A DNA stretch of 64,000 nucleotides from an uncultured Halomonas sp. (GTDB lineage: Bacteria > Pseudomonadota > Gammaproteobacteria > Pseudomonadales > Halomonadaceae). Under the pieces are notes generated by a model. That model saw only the letters and a list, made by a program, of their open reading frames with translations, did not search any database and was not told the DNA's origin. Each line of letters starts with the position of its first letter. Within the stretch, counting starts at the first letter, position 1. Shown here piece after piece: positions 34,361-43,512 of this stretch. The translations under genes were made by a program, and so were the position numbers. The stretch covers positions 248,001 through 312,000 of the forward strand of contig NZ_CANMVL010000002.1 of the NCBI RefSeq assembly GCF_947501415.1, written 5' to 3'.

Positions 34361-35752
34361 ATGCGCCAGCCCTTCACCCGTGAGCTACAGGACCTGCTGG
34401 AACGCGGCCGCGACCGCCAGCTGCGGCTGGCCGTCACCGGCCTCTCCCGCGCCGGCAAGACCGCCTTTCTCACCTCCCTGGTCAACCAGCTGCGTCATGC
34501 CGGCCTGGAGGCACGCCTGGACCTGCTGCCCGCCGCCAGGGAGGGCCGCCTGCTGGGGGCCCGGCGTGTCAGCCAGCAGGACCTGGGAGTGCCACGCTTT
34601 CCCTACGACCAGGCCATGGCGGCACTCTCGGCGACCCCGCCACGCTGGCCGGAGCCGACCCGCGGCATCAGCGAACTGCGCCTAACCATCCGCTACCGTC
34701 CGGCACGCCCCGGCCTGCTGGGGGGCGACTCCCGCCAGCTGACCCTGGACCTCTTCGACTACCCGGGCGAATGGCTCCTCGACCTGCCGCTGCTGGGCCT
34801 GGACTATCCGGGCTGGTGTGCGCGACAACACACCCTGGAAGGCAACCAGCGAGCTGCCCACTTCGCTGACTGGCAGGCCGCGGTCGCCAGACTCGACCTC
34901 GCCGCCGAAGCCGACGAGGCGCAGCTGGCCGAGATCAGTGAGCTCTTCGCCGCCGGACTGCGCAGCGCCCGGGAGGCGGGCTTCGCCGATCTGCAACCCG
35001 GTCGCTTCCTGCTTCCCGGGGACCTGTCCGGTGCGCCGGTCCTGCAGTTCTTCCCGCTGCCCGGGGTTTGCGACACGGATCCCGCGCTGCTGGCCAGCCT
35101 GCCCGAGTCGAGCAACTACGCCACCCTGGCGCAGCGCTTCCGCTACTATCAGCAGCATGTGGTGCGCCCCTTCTATCGCGAACATTTCCGGCGTTTCGAT
35201 CGTCAGATCGTGCTGGTCGATCTGCTGGGAGCGCTGAATGCCGGTCCCGAGCGTTTCCAGGACCTCTCCCGGGCACTCGCCAACCTGATGCAGAGCTTCG
35301 ATTACGGCCAGCGCAGCCTGCTCTCGCGGCTGTTCGCCCCGCGCATCGACCGTCTGGCCATCGCCGCAACCAAGGCGGATCATGTGACGCCCGAACAGCA
35401 CCCTCGCCTGGTGGCACTGCTCGAGGCCCTGCTGGCCGAGCCCCTCAAGGATCTGCGCTATGCCGATGTCCCCGTACGCGCCCTGTCACTGGCGGCGGTT
35501 CGTGCCAGCGAGTCGCGCGAGGTCGAGAGCCAGGGGCGGCACACCCCGGCGCTGCGCGGCACCGGTCTCGATGGCGGACCGCTGCTGATCTACCCCGGCG
35601 AGGTGCCGGAGCGACTTCCCGACGACGCCTTCTGGGCGCGTCAGGGCTTCGACTTCCCGGCCTTCCGCCCGTTGCCCATGGAAGATGGTGCCCTGCCTCA
35701 TATCCGCATGGATGCCGCCCTCGACTGGCTGATCGGAGACAAGCTGACGTGA
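34361..35752 (+). CDS. ycjX: YcjX family P-loop NTPase (DUF463)
   Basis: 463 residues. The P-loop LAVTGLSRAGKTAFLTSLVNQLR is near residue 25, followed by DLFDYPGEWLLDLPLL (Walker B-like, near residue 130) and IAATKADHVTPEQHPRL (TKAD base-recognition motif). YcjX is a stress-associated, GTPase-like protein co-expressed with YcjF. ACGGAG precedes ATG 34361. Its TGA overlaps the GTG of ycjF by four bases. In E. coli the pair belongs to the sigma-32 heat-shock group; that regulation is not visible here. Confidence 0.93.
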   Translation: MRQPFTRELQDLLERGRDRQLRLAVTGLSRAGKTAFLTSLVNQLRHAGLEARLDLLPAAREGRLLGARRVSQQDLGVPRFPYDQAMAALSATPPRWPEPTRGISELRLTIRYRPARPGLLGGDSRQLTLDLFDYPGEWLLDLPLLGLDYPGWCARQHTLEGNQRAAHFADWQAAVARLDLAAEADEAQLAEISELFAAGLRSAREAGFADLQPGRFLLPGDLSGAPVLQFFPLPGVCDTDPALLASLPESSNYATLAQRFRYYQQHVVRPFYREHFRRFDRQIVLVDLLGALNAGPERFQDLSRALANLMQSFDYGQRSLLSRLFAPRIDRLAIAATKADHVTPEQHPRLVALLEALLAEPLKDLRYADVPVRALSLAAVRASESREVESQGRHTPALRGTGLDGGPLLIYPGEVPERLPDDAFWARQGFDFPAFRPLPMEDGALPHIRMDAALDWLIGDKLT

Positions 35753-36807
35753 GCACGCCCCATGACCCCCGCCCCGGACGGCGTTTCTCCCTCGAGGAGC
35801 CGGCCCCATCCTCCACACCAAGGGATCCGCGCCCACCCGAGGCCTATGCCCACGACCTGCCGAGCCAGGCGCTGACAACGAGCCATGAGCCAGCCGGGCC
35901 GGTGCTGGAAGCCAGCCTCGGGCGCCCCCGCAAGCGCCGCTGGGGGCTGCTGGTGCTGCTTGGCGGCACCCTGGGGCTGGGGGCCGTCGAGGCCGGCACC
36001 ACCTTGTATGCCGCCGGCATCGGCGGGGACTGGCTGGCCAGCGCCTGGAGCCTGCTGCTGCTGATCGCCCTGGGCCTCGGCGCAAGCGCCCTCGGCCGCG
36101 AGCTATGGCGATTGCGCCGCCTGCGGCGTCATGACCGGCTGCGCAAGCGCCTGGGCGGCCTCGACACGGCCACCCGCGGCGAGGCCGATGCGACCGCCGA
36201 TGCCCTGCGCCGCGCACTGAACCTGGATACCGACCACCCGCACTGGCAGGCCTTCCAGACGGCGCGACAACCCCATCACGGCGCGACCGAACTGCATACC
36301 CTGCTCGACCATCACCTGCTGGCACCACGCGACCGGGCGGCCCGCCGCTTGGTTTCGCGCATGTCCGGCGAGACCGCGGTCATGGTGGCGGTCAGCCCGC
36401 TCACCCTGGTGGACATGTCGCTGGTGGCCTGGCGCAGCCTGGCGATGGTCGACCGCCTGTGTCGCCTCTACGGCCTGGAGCTGGGTTATGCCGCCCGCCT
36501 GCGCCTGCTGCGTGATGTGCTGCGCCAGATGGCCTTCGCCGGCGCCACCGAGATGGCCGGTGAGGCCGGCATGGAGATGCTCTCGATGAACCTGGCCGGG
36601 CGCCTCTCCACACGGGCTGCCCAGGGGCTTGGCATCGGCCTGACCAGTGCGCGCCTAGGGCTGCGCACCCAGCGCCTGGTTCGTCCGCTGCCCTTCGACG
36701 ATGAGCAGGCCCCGCGCCTGGCGGATCTGCGCCGAGAGCTATGGCAGCAGCTGCGTCGCCTCGAAGCGGAGGGAGAGCGTGCCGGACCTGATACAGGTCA
36801 AGGTTAA
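35749..36807 (+). CDS. ycjF: YcjF family inner-membrane protein
   Basis: 352 residues. The GTG start at 35749 overlaps the ycjX stop (GTGA). The first 60 residues are proline-rich and cytosolic, then two membrane helices (about 65-85 and 90-112), a basic stretch RELWRLRRLRRHDRLRKR, and a DUF697-type domain with VSPLTLVDMSLVAWRSLAMVDRLCRLYG. YcjF usually partners YcjX; the biochemical role is unknown. Confidence 0.9.
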   Translation: MSTPHDPRPGRRFSLEEPAPSSTPRDPRPPEAYAHDLPSQALTTSHEPAGPVLEASLGRPRKRRWGLLVLLGGTLGLGAVEAGTTLYAAGIGGDWLASAWSLLLLIALGLGASALGRELWRLRRLRRHDRLRKRLGGLDTATRGEADATADALRRALNLDTDHPHWQAFQTARQPHHGATELHTLLDHHLLAPRDRAARRLVSRMSGETAVMVAVSPLTLVDMSLVAWRSLAMVDRLCRLYGLELGYAARLRLLRDVLRQMAFAGATEMAGEAGMEMLSMNLAGRLSTRAAQGLGIGLTSARLGLRTQRLVRPLPFDDEQAPRLADLRRELWQQLRRLEAEGERAGPDTGQG

Positions 36808-36890
36808 GCCCACCGCGCACCATCGCACATGACCCCGGCAGGGAAAGCGACTAGGCTCGAGATAGCCCCTGACCAATAAGGAGTCTCACC

Positions 36891-37331
36891 GTGTACACCT
36901 CCATCCTGGTTCCCGTCGATGGCTCCAAGCACGCCCAGCAGGCGCTCGCCGTGGCCTGCCAGCTGGCACAGCAGAGTGAGGCCAAGCTAGTCCTGCTGCA
37001 TATCCCCGAAAAGCTCGCCCACGATACGTTGCTGGTGTGGGGCATCGGCGCCGTCGACCTCAAGGCCACCGACGAGGAGCTCGAGGCAGCCGGTCGCAAG
37101 ATCGTGGAGCGCGCCGAGCAGGCCGCCCGCGATGCCGGCATCTCCAACGTCGAGACGATGATCACCCAGGGCGACCCGGCCCGCGCCATCCTCAGCGAGT
37201 CACACAAGCGAGGCGTCGACGCCATTGTGATGGGCAGCCGCGGCCTCAGTGACCTCAAGGGCTTCGTGGTCGGCAGCGTCTCCCACAAGGTGGCTCACGC
37301 CGCCGAGTGCTCGGTGATCACGGTAAGTTGA
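36891..37331 (+). CDS. Universal stress protein (UspA family)
   Basis: 146 residues, single Usp domain: YTSILVPVDGSKHAQQALAVACQLA at the N-terminus and the ATP-binding loop MGSRGLSDLKGFVVGSVSHKVAHAAECSVITV (G-2x-G-9x-G(S/T) pattern) at the end, so it probably binds ATP. GTG 36891 is the start, with AAGGAG nine bases upstream. It lies 83 bases after ycjF, and both sets are stress-linked. Confidence 0.92.
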   Translation: MYTSILVPVDGSKHAQQALAVACQLAQQSEAKLVLLHIPEKLAHDTLLVWGIGAVDLKATDEELEAAGRKIVERAEQAARDAGISNVETMITQGDPARAILSESHKRGVDAIVMGSRGLSDLKGFVVGSVSHKVAHAAECSVITVS

Positions 37332-37351
37332 GCCCCCTGGACGAGCCAGAT

Positions 37352-37373
37352 GACGGCGCCAGCAGGCGCCGTC
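37352..37373 (+). terminator. Hairpin after the universal stress gene
   Basis: Perfect stem GACGGCGCC / GGCGCCGTC with loop AGCA, 20 bases beyond the stop. No clear T run follows. Confidence 0.5.
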
Positions 37374-37498
37374 CTGCGTTATCGGCACCCGTGAAGTGCG
37401 CCAAGCCACTGATTCATGGCGCGCCCTCGCGCCACGTTTGGCGCGGCGATCGGGAATCCGTATAGTGGCCAGCCTACCCCCGCCACACGTTCGTGATC

Positions 37499-39439
37499 AT
37501 GCTGCAGAACAACGCCTTGCTTGCCCAGCTCAAGCAACAGATTCGCTCCACCACCCCTCGTGTCGAGGGCGTGATCAAGGCCACCGAGAAGGGCTTCGGC
37601 TTTCTCGAAACCGATGAGGGCGACTCCTACTTCGTACCGCCCCCCGCCATGAAGCAGGTGCTGCATGGCGATCGCGTGGCAGCGGTGCTTCATGAGGAGG
37701 GCGAGAAGAAGAGCGTCGAGCCCGACACCCTCATCGAACAGGGACTGGAGCGCTTTATCGCCCGGGTCCAGAAGCGCGATGGCCGGCTGGCCGTGGTGCC
37801 GGACCACCCCTCCATCAAGAATGTCCTCAAGGCCCGCATCAAGCGCAGCCTCGATGAGAGCACCATCGGCGATGCCGACTGGGTGGTGGCACGTCTGGTA
37901 CGCCACCCCCTTAAGGCCGACGACCGCGGCTTCTTCACCCAGATCGACGAACTGGTGGCCAAGGCCGATGACCCGGCCGTGCCGTGGCGCGTGACCCTCG
38001 CCCGCCACGCCCTGGAGCAGGAGTGCCCGGACGCCGGTGACGACTGGCCGCTGCGGGACGAGGGCCTCGAGCGAGTGGACCTGACCGCCGAGCCGTTCTT
38101 CACCATCGACGGCGAGAAGACCCGCGACATGGACGATGCGCTGCGCATCGTGCCACGTGCGGAGGGCGGCTGGGACCTCAGCGTGGCCATCGCCGACCCC
38201 ACCGCCTACGTCGAGGAGGGGCATGCCGCCGACCTCGAGGCACGCACCCGTGCCTTCACCGTCTACCTGCCGGGCCAGAACGTCACCATGCTGCCCGAAC
38301 AGCTGGCCGACGACCTCTGCTCGTTGTGGGAGGACAAGGAGCGCCCCGTGCTGGCCTGCACGCTGACCGTGCACGCCGATGGCAGCCTGGGCGACTACCG
38401 TTTCTTCGCCGCCACCGCGATGTCGCATGCCCGACTGGCCTACGACCGGGTATCCGACTGGCTCGAGGGCCAGGGCGAGTGGGCGCCGGCAGACGCGATC
38501 GGCGAGCAGCTCAAGGCGCTGCGCGACCTCACCGAGGCACGCAGTGCCTGGCGTGCCGAGCACGCCCTGGTGTTCAAGGATCGCCCCGACTTCGTCTTCG
38601 ATCTGGACAGTGCCGGCAATGTGCTGGATATCCGCACCGAGGAACGGCGTATCGCCAATCGCATGATCGAAGAGTCGATGATCGCCGCCAACGCCTGCTG
38701 TGCCGATCTGCTGTCGGAGCATATCGGCCACGGTATCTTCAACGTGCACCGCGCCTTCGAGGATGACAAGGCCGAGGCCGCCCAGGAGTTCCTGGCCAGC
38801 CAGGAAATCGCCGTGGAGCGCGAGGCGCTTACCGAGCTGCCCCGCTACAGGGAGCTCAAGCGTGAGCTGGAAGGCCGCGATGACGCCTGGCTCGACGCCC
38901 GCCTGCGCCGCTTCCAGGGCTTCACCAGCATGTCGGCCAAGCCCGGTCCGCACTTCGGCCTGGGCCTCCCCGCCTACGCCACCTGGACCTCTCCGATCCG
39001 CAAGTATGGCGACATGGTCAACCATCGCCTGATCAAGCGGGTACTCAAGGGGGAGCAGGCACCGGCCGAGGCGAGCCTCGAGCTCACCGAGCAGCTCACC
39101 GAGCGGCGCCGTCTCAACCGGATGGCCGAGCGTGACGTCAAGGACTGGCTCTACGTGCGCTACCTGACACCGGCCGCCGAGTCCCAGGAGACCTTTGACG
39201 CCGAGATCATCCAGATCAACCGCGGCGGCATGCGCGTGCGCCTGACGGCCAACGGCGCCACCGCCTTCGTGCCGGCACCGATGATGCACAGTGAGCGCAC
39301 CAAGGTCGCCATCGACGACAAGGAAGGACGTATCCAGATCGAGAGCGAGGAGCGCTACAAGCTAGGCGATCACGTTCGCGTGGCGCTGATCGAGGCCCGC
39401 GAGGAGACCCGCTCGCTGGTGGCGCGCCCGGCCGAGTAA
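37499..39439 (+). CDS. rnb: Exoribonuclease II (RNase II)
   Basis: 646 residues, colinear with E. coli RNase II (644). N-terminal cold-shock domains include RVEGVIKATEKGFGFLETDEGDSYFVPPPAMKQVLHGDRV. The RNB catalytic core contains TIDGEKTRDMDDALRI (metal-binding aspartates, near residue 205) and the highly conserved PHFGLGLPAYATWTSPIRKYGDMVNHR near residue 483. A C-terminal S1 domain has RGGMRVRLTANGATAFVPAP. It degrades RNA 3' to 5'. ATG 37499 is preferred over GTG 37493 by alignment with the E. coli N-terminus. Confidence 0.95.
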   Translation: MLQNNALLAQLKQQIRSTTPRVEGVIKATEKGFGFLETDEGDSYFVPPPAMKQVLHGDRVAAVLHEEGEKKSVEPDTLIEQGLERFIARVQKRDGRLAVVPDHPSIKNVLKARIKRSLDESTIGDADWVVARLVRHPLKADDRGFFTQIDELVAKADDPAVPWRVTLARHALEQECPDAGDDWPLRDEGLERVDLTAEPFFTIDGEKTRDMDDALRIVPRAEGGWDLSVAIADPTAYVEEGHAADLEARTRAFTVYLPGQNVTMLPEQLADDLCSLWEDKERPVLACTLTVHADGSLGDYRFFAATAMSHARLAYDRVSDWLEGQGEWAPADAIGEQLKALRDLTEARSAWRAEHALVFKDRPDFVFDLDSAGNVLDIRTEERRIANRMIEESMIAANACCADLLSEHIGHGIFNVHRAFEDDKAEAAQEFLASQEIAVEREALTELPRYRELKRELEGRDDAWLDARLRRFQGFTSMSAKPGPHFGLGLPAYATWTSPIRKYGDMVNHRLIKRVLKGEQAPAEASLELTEQLTERRRLNRMAERDVKDWLYVRYLTPAAESQETFDAEIIQINRGGMRVRLTANGATAFVPAPMMHSERTKVAIDDKEGRIQIESEERYKLGDHVRVALIEAREETRSLVARPAE

Positions 39440-39554
39440 TCTCGCCTCTCCCCAAGAAGCACGCAAGCTCGCAGGCGATTGCCATGCCGATTGCTCCATG
39501 GCGATCGCCCTGCTCCCTCCCGCGTCGAGGGTCGTCGAACGACGGCAATTGTGG

Positions 39555-39573
39555 CATTGTTTATCCAACAATG
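39555..39573. promoter_or_regulatory. Inverted repeat upstream of siaA
   Basis: CATTGTT-TATCC-AACAATG, a 7-bp perfect inverted repeat, lies 67 bases before siaA in its most AT-rich stretch. It is a candidate operator; the binding protein is unknown. Confidence 0.35.
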
Positions 39574-39639
39574 AAGAACAAGGGTTCCGAATAAGCCGGT
39601 CATGCCTGGCCGCTTCGGGATCGACGCAAGGGAAACCCC

Positions 39640-41658
39640 ATGGCCTATCGCTGGGGACTGCGCGGACAGTCCACCCTGAGCCTGCTGCTGGCCTGCCTGC
39701 TGGCCCTGATTCCAGCCCTTCTGATCGGCTGGCTGGCTCTCGACAATGTCCGCCACCACTTCGCCACACGCTACGCCGAGCAGTACACCCTTCTGCACAT
39801 GCAGAAGATTCTGACCCCCGTTTCCCGTGAGCTGGCTCTCTCCCGACGCTTCGCCGACTCGGTAGTGACCCGAGAATGGCTCAGCGAGCCGGACCATGCG
39901 GCACGCCGTGACCGCTTCTTCCGCGAGGCCAGAGGGTTTCGCCAGCAGTTCAGTGGTGACGCCTACTTCATCGTCAACCACGAGACCGGCAACTATTACT
40001 ACAATGACGGCCTTGCCCCTCAGAGCCGCCTTCCTCGCTACCGGGTCGTTCCCGACGATCCCGACAACGCCTGGTACTTCGCGACCATGGCCGGCGGCGA
40101 CAGCTACAACATCAATGTCAACCTCGACGCCAAGCTAGGGCTGGCCAAGGTCTGGTTCAACGTCAAGATCATGGATGGCGACCGGCCGCTGGGTCTGGCC
40201 GGCGGCGGCCTCGACCTGAGCCGCTTCCTCGACGAGTTCATGCGCAGCAGCGCCCCCGGCCTGACGCCGCTTATCATCGATGCCCGGGGCGCCATTCAGG
40301 CCCACCCCGACCGCAGCCAGCTGGCGCTGAGCTCCGGCGCACTGACCGACCTCAACGATGACGCCCCCCACCTGCAGGCGATGCTCGGCAACGACGCCCA
40401 GCGCAACCGGCTGGAGGCGTCAATCGCCGATGTGCAGCGATATCCCGGCACGGTAGCCACCCTGGAAGCCGAGCTCGAGGGTGCACCGCGCCTGATCACG
40501 CTAGGCTATATCCCAGAGCTCAAGTGGCTGGTAGTGACGGCCCTGGATCTGAAGAGCGCCCCGCTTATCGACAGCCGCTGGTTTCTGCCCCTGGCGAGTG
40601 CCCTGCTGCTGGTTTTCCTGATCCTGCTGGCGGGATTCGCCTATGGCATCGAACGCCTTGTTCTCGCTCCCCTGCGCCGGCTACAGCATTCGGCCCAGGC
40701 CATCGCCAGCGGCGACTACGACAGCCGCCTGCCAACCGAGCGCAGCGACGAAATCGGCGAGCTGTCGAGGGCCTTCTCGCATATGGCAGGTCAGATACAG
40801 CGTCACACTCGCGAACTGGAGGAGAAGGTTCGCCAGCGAACCCAGGCCCTGGAGTCCAGCAATGCGCGGATGACCGCGGCCCGCCGCCAGATCGACGCCT
40901 CTCTTGAGTATGCCAGCATCATCCAGCGCGCCATCCTTCCCGACCGACAACTGGCACGCCACCTGGCCGACCGCCATGCGCTTCTGTGGCGACCGCGAGA
41001 CCAGGTCGGCGGTGACTTCTATATCTTTCATGCCACCGATGGGGGCTATCTGATGGGGGTAGTCGACTGTGCCGGGCATGGTGTGCCGGGGTCGCTGATG
41101 ACCATGCTGGCTCGAGCGATCATCGACCACGCCATCCTCAAGGTGGGAGCCGACGACCCGGCGGCTATCCTCAACGAGACTCACCGCCAGAATCGCGAGA
41201 CGCTGCATCACGAGAGCCTGCCCGCCTCCATCGCCACCAACATGGATATCGGCCTGGTCTGGATCGAGCGCGACGGCGGACAGCTGACGTTCGCCGGCGC
41301 CAAGATGTCTCTCTATGCCAGCGACGGTGAGGAGCTGGCGATCTACCCCGGCGGCCGCCGCGCCCTGGGTCAGAGGCGCGCGATGACCTACGAGAATCGC
41401 ATTATGCCGCTGCATGATCACTGGACCTACTCCCTCTGCTCAGATGGCTTCCTCGACCAGGCGGGGGGCGAGCATGGCTTCGGTTTTGGCAATGCCCGCT
41501 TCGAGCAGATGCTCAAGCGCCATGCCACCGCCCCGCTTGACCAGCAGATCGCCCGCTACGAAGCGGAGCTCGATGCCTATCGTGGCCAGCATCCCCAGCG
41601 CGACGACATTACCCTGCTATGCTTTCGCTTCATGCCGGCCGAGCCAGCGGATACCTGA
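39640..41658 (+). CDS. siaA: Membrane sensor PP2C-type phosphatase SiaA
   Basis: 672 residues. TM1 is at about 11-31, followed by a periplasmic sensor domain with YFIVNHETGNYYYNDG, then TM2 at about 315-338. A HAMP domain follows (RLVLAPLRRLQHSAQAIASGDYDSRL, ending AFSHMAGQI), then a coiled linker and a PP2C/SpoIIE phosphatase domain (about 435-665; GGDFYIF, GVVDCAGHGVPGSLMTML, RDDITLLCF). In Pseudomonas, SiaA dephosphorylates SiaC and so turns on the cyclase SiaD. The gene leads a tight siaABCD operon. Confidence 0.93.
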   Translation: MAYRWGLRGQSTLSLLLACLLALIPALLIGWLALDNVRHHFATRYAEQYTLLHMQKILTPVSRELALSRRFADSVVTREWLSEPDHAARRDRFFREARGFRQQFSGDAYFIVNHETGNYYYNDGLAPQSRLPRYRVVPDDPDNAWYFATMAGGDSYNINVNLDAKLGLAKVWFNVKIMDGDRPLGLAGGGLDLSRFLDEFMRSSAPGLTPLIIDARGAIQAHPDRSQLALSSGALTDLNDDAPHLQAMLGNDAQRNRLEASIADVQRYPGTVATLEAELEGAPRLITLGYIPELKWLVVTALDLKSAPLIDSRWFLPLASALLLVFLILLAGFAYGIERLVLAPLRRLQHSAQAIASGDYDSRLPTERSDEIGELSRAFSHMAGQIQRHTRELEEKVRQRTQALESSNARMTAARRQIDASLEYASIIQRAILPDRQLARHLADRHALLWRPRDQVGGDFYIFHATDGGYLMGVVDCAGHGVPGSLMTMLARAIIDHAILKVGADDPAAILNETHRQNRETLHHESLPASIATNMDIGLVWIERDGGQLTFAGAKMSLYASDGEELAIYPGGRRALGQRRAMTYENRIMPLHDHWTYSLCSDGFLDQAGGEHGFGFGNARFEQMLKRHATAPLDQQIARYEAELDAYRGQHPQRDDITLLCFRFMPAEPADT

Positions 41659-41695
41659 TCACAGCATTACCACCAACCTCATACGCGGAGAGGCC

Positions 41696-42229
41696 ATGGA
41701 CCTTCTGACCTTGCGTAACAACTATCTTCAGCAGCGCATCATGCTGTGCTTCAACGGCCCCATCTCACGCAGCCTGATCGAGGAGATCGGGCACGCGCTG
41801 CGCAACTACCTGAACCATCAGTCTGCGGCACCATCGGCGGCCATGGATGTCTTCGCCGTCTATATCGAGATGACCCAGAATATCCGTCACTATGCCACCC
41901 GCCGCGAATATGGCGAAGAGGAGGCAACCGCGACCATCGCCGTGGCGAGAGACAGCGAAGGCCGCTATCAGGTATCGGCAGGCAACCTGGTGGAAGACGC
42001 CGACGGCCAACACCTGGTCGAGGCCGTGGAGAGCCTGGCCCCACTGGATGCGGCGGCTCTCAAGCGTGCCTACAAGCAGCAGCTGCGACGCCCCCGCGAC
42101 GAGTCGGCCGACAGCGGTGCGGGCCTGGGGCTGATCGACATGGCACGCAAGTCGACCCGCCCGCTGGTCGCGTCTCTGCAGCCACTATCCTCAGGCCGAA
42201 GCTTCTTCAGCCTGACGGCGACCATCTAA
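41696..42229 (+). CDS. siaB: SiaB family protein kinase
   Basis: 177 residues. It begins MDLLTLRNNYLQQRIMLCFNGPISRSLIEEIGHALR and has VFAVYIEMTQNIRHYATR, the helix carrying the Asn that contacts ATP-Mg in GHKL kinases, and late GAGLGLIDMARKS (G box). SiaB phosphorylates SiaC on Thr and opposes SiaA. GGAGAGG stands before ATG 41696. It is 37 bases after siaA and 13 before siaC. Confidence 0.93.
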   Translation: MDLLTLRNNYLQQRIMLCFNGPISRSLIEEIGHALRNYLNHQSAAPSAAMDVFAVYIEMTQNIRHYATRREYGEEEATATIAVARDSEGRYQVSAGNLVEDADGQHLVEAVESLAPLDAAALKRAYKQQLRRPRDESADSGAGLGLIDMARKSTRPLVASLQPLSSGRSFFSLTATI

Positions 42230-42242
42230 AGGGAGAGAGATC

Positions 42243-42632
42243 ATGAACCAGGACCTGAACCTGGCGGGTAGCGTGTCCACCCCCGCCATCCAGAGTGACT
42301 GGCAGGAGGGACGCCTCTGCATGCAGGGAGACTCCTATCCGGAGAACTCCTATGAACTGTTCGGCCCGGTGATCGGCTGGGTCGAGGCCTATCTCGCCCA
42401 GGAGTCACGCCCTCTCGAACTCTGCCTCGAGCTGGTCTATCTCAACACCAGTTCGGTAAAGGTCATGATGGATATCTTCGACCTTCTCGAGGAGGCCTAC
42501 CAGGAGGGGCGTCGGGTCGAGGTCGTGTGGCACTACGATGCCCGTAACGACCGCATCGCCGAGCTCGCCGAGGAGTTCAAGGAGGATTGCAGCTATCCCT
42601 TCGCCATTCGTGCCCTGGAAGTCTCCACGTGA
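42243..42632 (+). CDS. siaC: SiaC, phospho-switch partner of the diguanylate cyclase (DUF1987)
   Basis: 129 residues, DUF1987, an anti-sigma-antagonist-like fold. The motif LVYLNTSSVKVMMDIFDLLEEAYQEGRRVEV carries the Thr in NTSSVK that is the known phosphorylation position in Pseudomonas SiaC. The preceding GDSYPENSYELFGPVI is also typical. In its unphosphorylated form it binds and activates SiaD. Its TGA overlaps the siaD GTG by four bases, so the two partners are translationally coupled. Confidence 0.93.
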   Translation: MNQDLNLAGSVSTPAIQSDWQEGRLCMQGDSYPENSYELFGPVIGWVEAYLAQESRPLELCLELVYLNTSSVKVMMDIFDLLEEAYQEGRRVEVVWHYDARNDRIAELAEEFKEDCSYPFAIRALEVST

Positions 42633-43426
42633 GCCAACGCGAGCGGGAGCTGCTTGAGGAGGTGGCAGACCTGTTGGCGACGGAGGAGTACCGGGGCCAC
42701 AGGCTGCATTCGGCGCTCCAGCGCCTCTATCGGCGCCACCTGGCACAACAGGAGCGGCTGGAACGGCTGGTCACCATCGCCGACGGTTTCCAGAAGGGGG
42801 CCCAGCAGGACCTTCAGGAGACGCGAGAGCAGCTGGAGCGCCAGCGCCGACGTCAGCACAAGCTGTCGTATATCGCCGACCGCTTCCAGGACCTGTTGCA
42901 CGAGCGCAACCAGGCACTCAAGGATGTCTCGCGCCTGGACCCCCTGACCGGCCTGGCCAACCGACGCTGCCTGCATGAACGGCTGGAAGGTATGACCGCC
43001 GATGTGGCCCGCCAGCGCCGCACCGCCAGCCTGGTGATGCTGGACATCGATCACTTCAAGGTCATCAACGACCGCCATGGGCACGCCACCGGCGACCGGG
43101 TCCTTGTCACCCTGGCCAAGTATCTGGAGAGCTCGCTACGGCAACATGACCTCTGCGGGCGCTGGGGCGGCGAGGAGTTCCTGCTGGTGCTGCCGGATAC
43201 GCCGAGTGACCATGCCCACCCCCTGGTGAGACGACTCACCGAGCAGCTGCGACGCCTCGGGCTGACAGCCGATGACGGGAACACCCCGGTCCTTATCACC
43301 GCCAGCGCCGGCATCGCCGAATGGCAGCCCGGCGAGGGGTATCAGACCGCCATCGAGCGTGCTGACCGGGCCCTACTGGCCGCCAAGCGCCAGGGGCGCG
43401 ACCGCTGCTGCCTCGCCGAGGCATAG
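42629..43426 (+). CDS. siaD: Diguanylate cyclase SiaD (GGDEF)
   Basis: 265 residues, no membrane segment. A long N-terminal helical stalk (about 1-100) is where SiaC would bind. A GGDEF domain follows, with DPLTGLANRR, DIDHFKVINDRHGHATGD and active site GRWGGEEFL (GGEEF at about 179-183). RQHD five residues before GGEEF fits the RxxD inhibitory site, so product feedback is expected. It makes c-di-GMP, favouring aggregation and biofilm. GTG 42629 overlaps siaC (GTGA). Confidence 0.94.
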   Translation: MSQRERELLEEVADLLATEEYRGHRLHSALQRLYRRHLAQQERLERLVTIADGFQKGAQQDLQETREQLERQRRRQHKLSYIADRFQDLLHERNQALKDVSRLDPLTGLANRRCLHERLEGMTADVARQRRTASLVMLDIDHFKVINDRHGHATGDRVLVTLAKYLESSLRQHDLCGRWGGEEFLLVLPDTPSDHAHPLVRRLTEQLRRLGLTADDGNTPVLITASAGIAEWQPGEGYQTAIERADRALLAAKRQGRDRCCLAEA

Positions 43427-43458
43427 ACTCCCCAGCCCCTCGCCATGAAAAGTGCCAC

Positions 43459-43488
43459 AAAAAAAGGGCGCCCGAAGGCGCCCTTTTT
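43459..43488. terminator. Bidirectional terminator between siaD and sucD
   Basis: Stem GGGCGCC / GGCGCCC, loop CGAA, with seven A before it and five T after it. It serves siaABCD on the + strand and the sdh-suc cluster on the - strand. Confidence 0.93.
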
Positions 43489-43512
43489 ACATCGCTTGCT
43501 GACGAGCCCGAC

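Noticed and set aside
37379-39289. 636-codon - strand frame opposite RNase II
   Set aside because: Antisense of rnb, which is colinear with E. coli RNase II; no recognisable motif.
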